Shown piece after piece: positions 29,498 through 38,140 of a DNA stretch of 39,245 bases. The stretch is from a virus. Position numbers and translations under genes: made by a program. Within the stretch, counting starts at the first letter, position 1; the number at the start of each line of letters is the position of its first letter. Where the stretch lies: positions 1 to 39,245 of IMG/VR virus record IMGVR_UViG_3300046367_000005. One strand, 5' to 3'. The notes below the pieces were generated by a model, which searched no databases, was not told the origin of the DNA, and worked only from the letters and a program-made list of their open reading frames with translations.

Positions 29498-29764
29498 ATG
29501 GCATATTTCAAACAAGGTAACGCTGACTCACAGGTGAAAATCGGTGGCGGTAAGTTTTACGGCATTTTCATTTCCAGCACCACAAGCGGCACTTTTGCTC
29601 TGTACGACAGCGCAACTGCCAGCACCAGTGATCCCAAAATTGTGAACACTGTGACTGTTACCGCTGGCACTCAATATGTGAGCTTTCCACAAGGTGTGTG
29701 GTTTAGCAAAGGCTTGTATATCGACATTGCGAACACAATCGAATACACGATCTGTTACGAGTAA
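29498..29764 (+). CDS. Small beta-rich virion protein
   Basis: The 88-aa product has an AAGGATAA ribosome site. It is beta-rich (QVKIGGGKFYGIFISSTTSG, then TVTVTAGTQYVSFPQGVWFS and TIEYTICYE), like capsid decoration or fibre-tip proteins. It lies before the scaffold and coat genes. Not recognised at family level. Confidence 0.62.
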   Translation: MAYFKQGNADSQVKIGGGKFYGIFISSTTSGTFALYDSATASTSDPKIVNTVTVTAGTQYVSFPQGVWFSKGLYIDIANTIEYTICYE

Positions 29765-29815
29765 TCTTTACTCACAACCGTACTGGTGCGGAACACCAGG
29801 GAATCTTAGGATTCG

Positions 29816-30601
29816 ATGAAAATGACTGATGAAGTCCAAGCAGTAGTAGCGGAAGTTGCACCCGCGCCAGAACTGGAAGCCACAGCAGCTCCAGCATCTG
29901 ATGTTTCGACGCTGGAAGTGCCTGCGGAAGCACCCAAGACCTTCACACAAGAAGAACTTGATGCTGCCATCGGCAAACGCCTTGCACGAGAACAACGTAA
30001 ATGGGAACGAGAACAAGCACAGCGACGAATGGAAACACCTGCCGCTGCACCAGTAGCTCTCCCGCCTGTTGACCAATTCGAGTCTCCACAAGCCTATGCG
30101 GAAGCACTGGCCGAACAGAAGGCTCAAGAGTTGATCAACAAGAGGGAACAAGCGAAAGCGCAAGCTGAGGTTCTTGAGAACTATCACGACAAGGAAGAAC
30201 AAGCTCGGGACAAGTATGACGACTTTGAACAAGTTGCCTACAACCCAAACTTGCGAATCACTGATGTGATGGCTCAAACGATTCAATCTTCGGATGTTGG
30301 TCCTGATGTAGCCTACTACCTCGGAGCTAACCCCAAAGAAGCAGATCGCATCTCCCGTTTGTCACCTTTCATGCAGGCAAAAGAGATCGGTGTGATCGAA
30401 GCCAAACTGGTTAATAATCCACCTGTCAAAAAGACAACATCTGCACCTGCACCAATTTCACCTGTAAGCGCGCGAAGTGCTGGTTCTCCAGCTTATGACA
30501 CTACTGATCCTCGGTCTACCAAGACCATGAGTGCATCGGAGTGGATTAACGCCGAACGCGCCCGTCAGATGAAAAAGTTGCAAGCACAGACAATCCGCTA
30601 A
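29816..30601 (+). CDS. Scaffolding protein
   Basis: The 261-aa product has an acidic, Ala/Pro-rich N-terminus, a long charged helix (about 42-130; TQEELDAAIGKRLAREQRKW and beyond), and a C-terminal helical region with basic end (SEWINAERARQMKKLQAQ) that would bind coat. It stands directly upstream of the coat gene, as expected. ATG 29816 has AGGA upstream; ATG 29822 is an alternative. It would drive procapsid assembly and leave before or during packaging. Low sequence complexity limits certainty. Confidence 0.85.
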   Translation: MKMTDEVQAVVAEVAPAPELEATAAPASDVSTLEVPAEAPKTFTQEELDAAIGKRLAREQRKWEREQAQRRMETPAAAPVALPPVDQFESPQAYAEALAEQKAQELINKREQAKAQAEVLENYHDKEEQARDKYDDFEQVAYNPNLRITDVMAQTIQSSDVGPDVAYYLGANPKEADRISRLSPFMQAKEIGVIEAKLVNNPPVKKTTSAPAPISPVSARSAGSPAYDTTDPRSTKTMSASEWINAERARQMKKLQAQTIR

Positions 30602-30622
30602 CTTTCTTCAAGGACTTTTTAA

Positions 30623-31831
30623 ATGTCAAACTCAATCTTAACCATTGACATGATCACCCGCAAATCGCTGGAGATCTTGGAAAACAACCTCGTGTTGACA
30701 CGTAACGTGAACCGCCAGTACGACGACAGCTTCGCTGTTGAAGGTGCAAAGATCGGTTCTACACTGCGTATCCGCTTGCCCGACCGCGCTTTGGTCACTG
30801 ATGGTGCCGCCTTGCAAGTTCAAGACGACAACGAACAGTACACCACTTTGACTGTGGCCAACCAAAAGCACATCGGTGTCAACTTCACATCTGCTGAATT
30901 GACCATGCAATTGGATGACTTCGCAGAGCGCGTGTTGAAACCTCGTATTAGCCAATTGGCATCGTCTATCGACGCTGACGTGGCAAACGCATACAAAGGC
31001 GTTGGTAACTCTGTTGGTACTCCTGGCACCACTCCTGCAACTTCTTTGGTCTTGTTGCAAGCCCAACAAAAGTTGAACGAGAACGCTGCCGTGATGAACC
31101 CACGTTACGCTACCGTGAACCCTGCTGCTAACGCTGGCTTGGTTGAAGGCTTGAAAGGTCTGTTCAACCCAACAGACACTATCAGCAAGCAATTCAAGAA
31201 CGGCATGATGGGCACTGGCGTGTTGGGCTTTGACGAGATCAACATGTCTCAATCCATCAAGCAATTCTTGACTGGTTCACGTACAGCCACTGGCGGCACT
31301 TTGTCTGCTGCTGTGACTTCCGAAGGCGCAACTTCCATCGCTATCACTGGCGCTGGTAACGCTGGCACAATCAAGATCGGTGACGTGTTCACTGTGGCTG
31401 ATTGCTACTCTGTGAACCCACAAACTCGTGAATCTACTGGTTCTTTGTTCCAGTTCGTCGCTACTGCTGACGTGACTTTGAACGGTTCTGGTGCAGGCAC
31501 GATCACCGTGGCTCCGATCTACTCTGCTTCTCATGCCTTGGCTACCGTGGACAGCTTGCCTGCTTCTGGTAAAGCTGTTGTGTTCGTGGGTGCAGCATCT
31601 ACTCAGTACGCTCAAAACTTGGTGTACCACAAAGATGCGATCACCTTCGCTACCGCCGACTTGCTGTTGCCACAAGGTGTGGACATGGCTTCTCGCGCTG
31701 TTCACAACGGTATCAGCTTGCGCGTTGTTCGTCAGTACGACATCAATAACGACCGTATGCCTTGCCGTATCGACGTGTTGTATGGCTACAGCACCATCCG
31801 TCCACAAATGGCTGTCCGTATGTGGGGCTAA
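30623..31831 (+). CDS. Major capsid protein, P22 coat-like
   Basis: The 402-aa protein has a strong AAGGA ribosome site. It follows the P22 coat family pattern: TRKSLEILENNLVLTRNVNR, GAKIGSTLRIRLPDRA, NQKHIGVNFTSAELTMQLDD, RVLKPRISQLASSIDADVAN, and C-terminal RVVRQYDINNDRMPCRIDVL, GYSTIRPQMAVRM. The middle (about 225-320) is a beta-rich insertion, as the I-domain of P22 coat, with Thr/Ala repeats. An HK97-like fold is implied. A C(UUCG)G terminator follows nine bases after the stop, which would let coat mRNA accumulate. Confidence 0.94.
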   Translation: MSNSILTIDMITRKSLEILENNLVLTRNVNRQYDDSFAVEGAKIGSTLRIRLPDRALVTDGAALQVQDDNEQYTTLTVANQKHIGVNFTSAELTMQLDDFAERVLKPRISQLASSIDADVANAYKGVGNSVGTPGTTPATSLVLLQAQQKLNENAAVMNPRYATVNPAANAGLVEGLKGLFNPTDTISKQFKNGMMGTGVLGFDEINMSQSIKQFLTGSRTATGGTLSAAVTSEGATSIAITGAGNAGTIKIGDVFTVADCYSVNPQTRESTGSLFQFVATADVTLNGSGAGTITVAPIYSASHALATVDSLPASGKAVVFVGAASTQYAQNLVYHKDAITFATADLLLPQGVDMASRAVHNGISLRVVRQYDINNDRMPCRIDVLYGYSTIRPQMAVRMWG

Positions 31832-31839
31832 ATTGAAAC

Positions 31840-31858
31840 GGGGACTTCGGTCCCCTTT
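31840..31858 (+). terminator. UUCG-loop terminator after coat gene
   Basis: GGGGAC (31840-31845), loop TTCG, GTCCCC (31850-31855), then TTT. The C(UUCG)G tetraloop is unusually stable. The T-run is short, so termination may be partial, leaving read-through for the tail genes. Confidence 0.75.
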
Positions 31859-31891
31859 CATTGTTTTCAAATCTTTTAAAGGAAATTTATC

Positions 31892-32305
31892 ATGGCACTT
31901 CCAAACGGCGCAGGCGGTTACCAAATCGGTGACGGTAACCTGAACGAAATTGACTTCACCGTCATTCCAGCCCCCGCAACTGCAACAGTGACATCAACTC
32001 TGACTGCTGCACAAGTTCTCAACGGTATCTTGCTCGGTAGCCCTGGTAGCTCTGCTGCCAGCTACACCTTGCCCACTGTTGCTGATCTCGAAGCTGCAAT
32101 GCCTTCTGCTACTAAACCTGGTGTGTCTTTTGACATGTCAGTTGTGAACGTGGATGGTTCTGGTTCTGGCGTTATCACTTTGGTTGCTGGCACTGGTTGG
32201 ACCCTCGTTGGTCTGGCTACTGTTGTGGCCACTGCTGGTACTGCTCAAACATTCCGCGCCCGTAAAACAGGCGACGGTACTTGGACTTTGTACCGCGTGG
32301 CTTAA
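31892..32305 (+). CDS. Virion structural/decoration-like protein
   Basis: The 137-aa product has an AAAGGAAA ribosome site. It begins ALPNGAGGYQIGDGNLNEID and is beta-rich with many Thr/Ala/Val and a last aromatic strand (GDGTWTLYRVA) like the end of the 4041-4370 protein. It is probably a head decoration or surface protein because it lies between coat and tail adaptor, surrounded by terminators. No Pfam family is recognised by eye. Confidence 0.7.
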   Translation: MALPNGAGGYQIGDGNLNEIDFTVIPAPATATVTSTLTAAQVLNGILLGSPGSSAASYTLPTVADLEAAMPSATKPGVSFDMSVVNVDGSGSGVITLVAGTGWTLVGLATVVATAGTAQTFRARKTGDGTWTLYRVA

Positions 32306-32309
32306 ACTT

Positions 32310-32335
32310 AAAAGGGGACTTCGGTCCCCTTTTTT
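32310..32335 (+). terminator. UUCG-loop terminator 2
   Basis: AAAAGGGGAC (32310-32319), loop TTCG, GTCCCCTTTT (32324-32333), with further T's. A 10-bp perfect stem; the sequence is nearly the same as the one after coat, suggesting duplication. With A-run and T-run it could act in both directions. Confidence 0.85.
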
Positions 32336-32347
32336 AAAGGAAACATC

Positions 32348-32755
32348 ATGTCAAACACAAAAGCTACTGGTGTTGCATATCTGGACCCCGAGTTCAGCAC
32401 ATGCTTTGCAACTGAGGAATTGGGTTACGCTGCTGCTGCTCAAGGCACTGTGACACAAGCTACAGACAAGTCAACAGCGGTTACGCTGAACAAGTCTATG
32501 GGTCGTATCACAATGAACGCCGCGTCTTTGGCTACTGCTACAAACGCTACGTTCACTTTGAACAACAATTTAATTAGCGCAAATGACACCGTGATTTTGA
32601 CAATTTCTGGTGGTCAAGCAACTCCTGGTTCATACAACGCATTTGCTAACGCTCTTGCTACTGGTTCTGTCAGCATCACATTGCGCAACATTTCAGGCGG
32701 CACACTGTCTGAGGCTGTTGTCATCAATTTCTGCGTTATCCACGGCGCATCTTAA
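32348..32755 (+). CDS. Virion structural protein (135 aa)
   Basis: The ATG is 13 bases behind terminator 2, with an AAAGGAAA ribosome site. The product is beta-rich (SMGRITMNAASLATATNATF, then NDTVILTISGGQATPGSYNA, SITLRNISGGTLSEAVVINF) and has an immunoglobulin-like alternation. It is probably a head surface or decoration protein. It is followed by the third UUCG terminator. Confidence 0.7.
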   Translation: MSNTKATGVAYLDPEFSTCFATEELGYAAAAQGTVTQATDKSTAVTLNKSMGRITMNAASLATATNATFTLNNNLISANDTVILTISGGQATPGSYNAFANALATGSVSITLRNISGGTLSEAVVINFCVIHGAS

Positions 32756-32758
32756 TTA

Positions 32759-32780
32759 AACGGGGCTTCGGCCCTGTTTT
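32759..32780 (+). terminator. UUCG-loop terminator 3
   Basis: AACGGGGC (32759-32766), loop TTCG, GCCCTGTT (32771-32778) with one G-U pair, then TT. It is four bases after the stop. The following gene has its ribosome site (AGGAAAA) right after the stem. Confidence 0.75.
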
Positions 32781-32791
32781 CAGGAAAACAA

Positions 32792-33037
32792 ATGCCAGTT
32801 ATTTACATGAAACATGAAATCCATGGGGCCAAAGTAGCCAACATGGAAGCCGAAGCAGTCGCAGACGAGAAAAACGGCTGGGTGCGATATACTCTGGACA
32901 CGCCTTCCGAAGTTCAAGAAGCGGCTCCTAAAAAGGAAGTTAAACCACGCGCCCGTAAGGTCGCTGAACCAGAACAACCCGCAGTTGACGAAGTGCCTAA
33001 CTTTTTAGCACCCGCTGCCGAAGCCACAGGAGCTTAA
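32792..33037 (+). CDS. Small head-module protein with Pro/Lys-rich tail
   Basis: The 81-aa product starts PVIYMKHEIHGAKVANMEAE and GWVRYTL, a short beta/helix unit common before head-completion genes. It ends in a flexible charged tail (KKEVKPRARKVAEPEQPAVD and onward). The gene lies 2 bp before the gp4-like gene. Role unknown; possibly head completion. Confidence 0.65.
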   Translation: MPVIYMKHEIHGAKVANMEAEAVADEKNGWVRYTLDTPSEVQEAAPKKEVKPRARKVAEPEQPAVDEVPNFLAPAAEATGA

Positions 33038-33039
33038 CC

Positions 33040-33756
33040 ATGACAACATACACCGCTGGCGATCAAATCACTCGTGCGCTGCGATTGCTCGGTGTGTTGG
33101 CTGAGGGTGAGTCAATGTCAGCGGCCATGGCCAATGACGGTTTGGTTTCTCTGAACCAAATGATTGACTCGTGGAACACTGAACGACTTTCAGTGTTCAA
33201 CACCGAAGATCAAGTATTTACTTGGCCTGCTGGCGAAATCACTCGAACAGTTGGACCAAGTGGTGATTTTGTTGGCAATCGACCAGTGTTGGTCGATGAT
33301 GCGACTTACTACCGCGATCCAGGCACCAATGTGTCCTTCGGTATCAAATTCATCAACCAGCAGCAATATAACGGTATTGCTGTGAAGACCGTGACATCCA
33401 CATACCCACAGGTGTGTTGGATCAACATGGAGTTTCCCAACATCACAATGACCGTTTACCCACGTCCCACACGGGATCTGGAATGGCACATTGTTTCTGT
33501 TCAAGAACTCAGCCAGCCTGCTGCACTTGATACCGTGTTGCACTTTCCACCAGGCTACATGCGTGCATTTGCCTACAACTTGGCAATGGAGATGGCTCCT
33601 GAGTATGGTATTGAACCAAGTCAGCAAGTCACTCGTATTGCGATGACATCCAAACGCAATTTGAAGCGCATCAACAATCCTGACGATGTGATGGCAATGC
33701 CTTACGCAATCGTGGCCACTCGTCAACGCTACAACATCTTCGCTGGTAACTACTGA
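33040..33756 (+). CDS. P22 gp4-like tail accessory factor / head-tail adaptor
   Basis: The 238-aa product has a GGAG ribosome site. Its N-terminal pattern ALRLLGVLAEGESMSAAMAN, DGLVSLNQMIDSWNTERLSV matches the helical start of P22 tail accessory factor gp4. The rest follows in the family order with FPPGYMRAFAYNLAMEMAPE and IAMTSKRNLKRINN near the end. Twelve copies bind under the portal, close the head and give a platform for tail hub and spikes. P22 gp4 is also reported to have peptidoglycan hydrolase activity; I cannot tell whether this one does. Confidence 0.87.
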   Translation: MTTYTAGDQITRALRLLGVLAEGESMSAAMANDGLVSLNQMIDSWNTERLSVFNTEDQVFTWPAGEITRTVGPSGDFVGNRPVLVDDATYYRDPGTNVSFGIKFINQQQYNGIAVKTVTSTYPQVCWINMEFPNITMTVYPRPTRDLEWHIVSVQELSQPAALDTVLHFPPGYMRAFAYNLAMEMAPEYGIEPSQQVTRIAMTSKRNLKRINNPDDVMAMPYAIVATRQRYNIFAGNY

Positions 33757-35201
33757 TGAAGTCACCCATCCTCGGCTCCTCTTATGTGGCACGCAGCGTC
33801 AATGCTGCCGACAACCGCATGGTCAACTTGTACCCCGAGATGATTCCCGAGGGTGGTAAGGAATCAGCGTTTCTAAGTCGTTGCCCAGGTCTTCGCAGAC
33901 TTGTTGAAGTTGGTGAAGGTCCAGTGCGCGGTTTGTGGCGTCTTGGTGATTACTTGTATGTTGTCTCTGGTGAGACTTTTTATCGAGTAAACCCAATCGG
34001 AACGACCAGTCGATACAAAATTAAATATGTGGGCACTGTGACAGGTACTGGTCCAGTGTCCATGTCAGACAACGGCACGCAAATCTTCATCGCTTGTAAT
34101 CCTGACGGATATATTTACAACGCCAATACAGAAGTGTTTGCACAGATCACAGACCCTGATTTTCCAGGTGCTGTGACCGTGGGTTATCTTGATGGTTACT
34201 TTGTGTTCAATGAACCAAATAGCTCTCGCGTATGGGTGACTTCATTGTTTGATGGTCTATCTGTCAACCCGCTTGACTTTGCCAGCGCGGAAGGCAACCC
34301 TGATGGTTTGGTGTCGTTAATCGTTGACCACCGTGAGGCATGGTTGTTTGGAACCAACTCAATCGAGGTTTGGTATGACGCAGGCTTGCCTGACTTTCCG
34401 TTACAGCGCATCCAAGGCGCTTTTAACGAGATTGGTTGTGCTGCCCCTTACTCTGTTGCCAAACTCGACAACGGTCTGTTTTGGCTCGGTTCTGATGACC
34501 GTGGGCGTGGTATTGTTTACCGCGCAAATGGCTACACTGGAACTCGTGTGTCAACTCATGCAATTGAGTGGCAGATTCAAGAGTATGGTGACATCTCGGA
34601 CGCTATTGGTTACACCTATCAACAAGACGGTCACGCTTTCTATGTGTTGATTTTCCCAACTGCTGAAACCACATGGGTTTACGATGTGGCGACTCAGGCT
34701 TGGCATGAGCGTGCTGGTTGGGACAACGGTGCTTTTGTGCGCCATCGTTCAAATTGTCAAGTGGTCTACAACAACGAAATCGTCGTGGGTGACTTTGAAA
34801 ACGGCAACATCTACGCATTCGATTTAAATGAGTATGCTGACAACGGCGACATTCAGAAATGGTTGCGTTCATGGCGTGCCCTACCCACTGGTCAAAATGA
34901 TCTAAAGCGTTCATCTCAGCACAACTTGCAGATCGACTGTGAAGCTGGTGTTGGTACGAACACAGGTCAAGGTAGCGATCCTCAAATGATGATGCGCTGG
35001 TCCGACGATGGTGGCCACACTTGGTCCAATGAGAAGTGGTTACCTATCGGTAAGATCGGTGAGTATTTCCGCAGAGTAATTTACCGTCGCCTCGGTATGA
35101 CATTGAAGCTGCGTGACCGTGTGTATGAGATTTCAGGCACAGACCCCGTGAAAATCACTATCATGGGTGCTCATATCTACGTGACACCTACCAATGCCTG
35201 A
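33756..35201 (+). CDS. P22 gp10-like packaged-DNA stabilisation protein
   Basis: The 481-aa product begins at the last base of the gp4-like stop. It has the family pattern [40 protein letters not shown], then many beta repeats of propeller type ([60 protein letters not shown]). The later region has [20 protein letters not shown] and [10 protein letters not shown]. As in P22, six copies would make the tail hub below the gp4 ring and hold DNA in the filled head. Confidence 0.88.
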   Translation: MKSPILGSSYVARSVNAADNRMVNLYPEMIPEGGKESAFLSRCPGLRRLVEVGEGPVRGLWRLGDYLYVVSGETFYRVNPIGTTSRYKIKYVGTVTGTGPVSMSDNGTQIFIACNPDGYIYNANTEVFAQITDPDFPGAVTVGYLDGYFVFNEPNSSRVWVTSLFDGLSVNPLDFASAEGNPDGLVSLIVDHREAWLFGTNSIEVWYDAGLPDFPLQRIQGAFNEIGCAAPYSVAKLDNGLFWLGSDDRGRGIVYRANGYTGTRVSTHAIEWQIQEYGDISDAIGYTYQQDGHAFYVLIFPTAETTWVYDVATQAWHERAGWDNGAFVRHRSNCQVVYNNEIVVGDFENGNIYAFDLNEYADNGDIQKWLRSWRALPTGQNDLKRSSQHNLQIDCEAGVGTNTGQGSDPQMMMRWSDDGGHTWSNEKWLPIGKIGEYFRRVIYRRLGMTLKLRDRVYEISGTDPVKITIMGAHIYVTPTNA

Positions 35202-36648
35202 ACAAATAAACACGACCAACATACCGTCTAACCGTGTGGAGTTTATTGATTCTCGCACGGGTTTAGTCTCGCGTGAATGGTATCGGTTTTTCTTGAACCT
35301 GTTTAATCTGGCAGGCGCTGGTGGTAATCAGATCAGTCTAGATGAAATGCAGATTGGTCCACCACCCATGGAGAGCACAGGTTCTGGTGGTAGTACGGGC
35401 ACAGTGACTTCGGTTGATGTGTCTGGTGGTACAACTGGCCTGACTACATCAGGTGGTCCCGTCACATCATCGGGTACGATTACTCTGGCTGGCACATTGG
35501 CTGTTGCAAACGGTGGCACGGGTGCTACAACAGCGGCAGCAGCTCGTACCAATTTGGGCGCTGGTACTGTCACTTCGGTAGCTGCTACAGCGGGTACTGG
35601 CATCTCAGTGACTGGTAGCCCCATCACTTCCAGCGGCACACTGACCATTACAAATACCGCACCTGATCAGGTGGTGGCCATTTCATCGGGATCTGGTATC
35701 TCGGTTACTGGCACATATCCAAACTTCACGGTGGCCAATACATCACCGTCGAGTGGAGGTACAGTCACATCGGTTGGCACTGCTGGCACTGTCAGCGGAT
35801 TGACCTTGACTGGTGGCCCCATTACATCGTCTGGCACAGTTATTCTTGGTGGCACGCTGGCAGTTACACCATCCAACTTCGCATCACAAACAGCCAACAC
35901 ATTTTTAGCAGCACCTAATGGTTCGGCAGGCACACCTACATTCCGCACAGTCGTAGCTGCGGATATTCCCACGCTTAACCAGAACACCACAGGAACGGCA
36001 TCAAACGTCACGGGTACTGTGGCTATTGCCAACGGTGGTACAGGGGCTACAACAGCTGCTACAGCGCTGTCAAACCTCGGTGCTTATCCTGCGAGCAACC
36101 CGAGTGGTTACACCAGCAACACTGGCACAGTCACATCGGTGGGTGGTACAGGTACGGTCAACGGTATCACGCTGACAGGTACAGTCACATCCTCTGGCAA
36201 CCTGACACTGGGTGGCACACTCAGCGGTGTGAACTTGGCAACTCAGGTTACTGGAAACTTACCAGTCACCAACCTAAACAGCGGCACAGGCGCATCATCG
36301 ACGACTTACTGGCGTGGTGATGGAACATGGGCTACCGTGGTGTCTGGTGCGTCAATCACGAATGACACAACAACGTCCACCAACGTCTATCCATTGTTTG
36401 CTGCGGCCACCAGTGGCACACCGACAACAATCTACACAAGTGACGCGAAATACCTGTACAAACCCTCCACTGGTGAGCTGACATCGCCTGCACATGTGTC
36501 CAGCAACGGTATTCAGGTAAACGCCAACACAGTGGCCACCAGCTATACTATCCCCACGGGAAGCAACGGGTTGTCTGCTGGCCCCGTTAGCGTGAACAGT
36601 GGTGTCACTGTTACCATTCCTTCTGGTTCAACTTGGGTTATCGTATGA
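35194..36648 (+). CDS. Long tail fibre with repeated Gly/Thr/Ser modules
   Basis: The 484-aa product overlaps the previous gene by 8 bp. The N-terminus [29 protein letters not shown] is a known virion-binding segment of phage fibres. The shaft is a series of modules of form [45 protein letters not shown], with AAAARTNLG, typical of phage tail-fibre repeats. The last ~45 residues ([35 protein letters not shown]) match the C-terminus of the short fibre at 2237-2914. It is probably the main host-binding fibre. Length could change by recombination between shaft modules. Confidence 0.85.
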   Translation: MPEQINTTNIPSNRVEFIDSRTGLVSREWYRFFLNLFNLAGAGGNQISLDEMQIGPPPMESTGSGGSTGTVTSVDVSGGTTGLTTSGGPVTSSGTITLAGTLAVANGGTGATTAAAARTNLGAGTVTSVAATAGTGISVTGSPITSSGTLTITNTAPDQVVAISSGSGISVTGTYPNFTVANTSPSSGGTVTSVGTAGTVSGLTLTGGPITSSGTVILGGTLAVTPSNFASQTANTFLAAPNGSAGTPTFRTVVAADIPTLNQNTTGTASNVTGTVAIANGGTGATTAATALSNLGAYPASNPSGYTSNTGTVTSVGGTGTVNGITLTGTVTSSGNLTLGGTLSGVNLATQVTGNLPVTNLNSGTGASSTTYWRGDGTWATVVSGASITNDTTTSTNVYPLFAAATSGTPTTIYTSDAKYLYKPSTGELTSPAHVSSNGIQVNANTVATSYTIPTGSNGLSAGPVSVNSGVTVTIPSGSTWVIV

Positions 36649-36986
36649 CCGTCACCGCACGCAATCTGCTTCCTGCTAAGTTCGCTGAGGACACTCAGAC
36701 GACTCAGTACATCGTGAGCAGCAACATCACTGCTACGATTATCGACAAGTTTACCGCAACCAACATCAGCGGTTCAACTGCCACAATCAGTGTCAACATT
36801 GTCACTGGTTCAGATACGGCGGGTAATCAAAACTTGATCACCAAGAGTAAAAGTCTGGCAGCGTCTGAGGTTTATACATTCCCTGAATTGGTGGGTCAAA
36901 TCTTGCCGAACAGCGCATTCATCTCTACAATTGCAAGCACGGCTAATGCCATAAATATCCGCATCAGCGGTCGGGAGATTTCATAA
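36645..36986 (+). CDS. Small tail-associated protein (113 aa)
   Basis: ATG 36645 overlaps the fibre stop (ATGA); an ATG four codons earlier is less likely. The product is beta-rich ([53 protein letters not shown]), a pattern of small tail proteins that follow fibre genes in several phages. No enzyme signature. Confidence 0.68.
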   Translation: MTVTARNLLPAKFAEDTQTTQYIVSSNITATIIDKFTATNISGSTATISVNIVTGSDTAGNQNLITKSKSLAASEVYTFPELVGQILPNSAFISTIASTANAINIRISGREIS

Positions 36987-38140
36987 TGGGTTTTGGATTT
37001 AAATCAATAAGTAACGCTATCAGTAATATAGGTTCCAGCATTGATGACGCTATCACGCAACCTATTGTGAATGCAACCAAAGACGCTGGTTCACAACTCG
37101 ATGATTTTGTCAACAGTGAGATTCCAGGTGGTTGGGCTACCGTGGTTTTAATTGGTGGTGGTGTTTACTACGCACCCGAGATTGGCGCTTATTTCAGTTC
37201 GTCTGGTGAAGTTTTGACTGCATCTGAGGCGGCTGCGGCTGCTGAGGCTGGTGGTATGACCGCTGCTGAGGCAAATGCCGCAATTGCAGCCGAGCAAGCT
37301 GGTGCTATGACTGCCGCTGAAACAAACGCAATGATTACCGCAGAACAAGCTGGCGCAGCAGGTGCGGGTGCTGGCGCTGCTAGTGCAGCAGGTGCGGGTG
37401 CGGCTGGTGCCGCAGGCGCTGGCGCAGGTTTGGGTAGTTATGCCACACCTCTTGCTATTGCAGGAAGTTCTTTACTTGGAGCAAATGCTGCCAAAGATGC
37501 AGCCAACACTCAAGCCGCCGCTACAGATCGTGCCAATCAACTCCAGTACCAAATGTACAGCGAGTCGAAAGCACTTCAGGAACCATATCGTGCTGCTGGT
37601 GTTACTGCTCAAAACCGACTTATGGATGTGTTGGGTTTGAGTGGAAACACGGGTGCTGCTGATTACGGTATCGCAAACAAGAACTTCACACCTAGCGATC
37701 TGACCACAGACCCAAGCTATCAATTCCGATTGAACGAAGGGTTGAAAGCACTTGATCGTCAAGCTGCCGCTCGCGGTGGTTTGATCTCAGGTGGTGCGAT
37801 TAAAGCGGCTCAGGAATACGGTCAACAATCGGCATCGCAAGAGTATCAAAACGCATTCAACCGTTATCAAACTAACCGTTCAAATCTTTTGCAACCACTG
37901 GGTAACTTGGTGAACAGTGGACAAAATGCTGCTGCTAATTTGGGCAGCGCTGCAAGCAATTACGGTGCTACCGTTGGCAACAATATCACCAGTGCTGGCG
38001 CGGCACAAGCGGCAGGTGAAGTGGGTCAAGCGAACGCATTGGCTAACGGTGTAGGTCAATATCTAAATTACAGCAGTAACCAGAACTTGCTGAACTCAAT
38101 CCGTCAATCGTCTTATAAGGCACCCGCAAATGGCTATTGA
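36986..38140 (+). CDS. DNA-transfer/injection protein (384 aa)
   Basis: The ATG overlaps the preceding TAA by one base. The N-terminus has amphipathic helices and a hydrophobic segment (VVLIGGGVYYAPEIG). An Ala/Gly-rich low-complexity tract follows (about 80-165) with imperfect repeats of GGMTAAEANAAIAAEQAG / GAMTAAETNAMITAEQAG. The C-terminal half holds the widely conserved pattern DPSYQFRLNEGLKALDRQAA, ARGGLISGGAIKAAQEYGQQ, ASQEYQNAFNRYQTNR seen in P22 gp7/gp20-like ejection proteins. It would leave the head with the DNA and help form the channel. Its stop overlaps the next gene by 11 bp. Confidence 0.82.
   Translation: MGFGFKSISNAISNIGSSIDDAITQPIVNATKDAGSQLDDFVNSEIPGGWATVVLIGGGVYYAPEIGAYFSSSGEVLTASEAAAAAEAGGMTAAEANAAIAAEQAGAMTAAETNAMITAEQAGAAGAGAGAASAAGAGAAGAAGAGAGLGSYATPLAIAGSSLLGANAAKDAANTQAAATDRANQLQYQMYSESKALQEPYRAAGVTAQNRLMDVLGLSGNTGAADYGIANKNFTPSDLTTDPSYQFRLNEGLKALDRQAAARGGLISGGAIKAAQEYGQQSASQEYQNAFNRYQTNRSNLLQPLGNLVNSGQNAAANLGSAASNYGATVGNNITSAGAAQAAGEVGQANALANGVGQYLNYSSNQNLLNSIRQSSYKAPANGY

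Noticed and set aside
30638-31264. 208-codon minus-strand frame inside the coat gene
   Set aside because: Opposite the highly expressed coat gene; codon pattern explained by coat codon bias.
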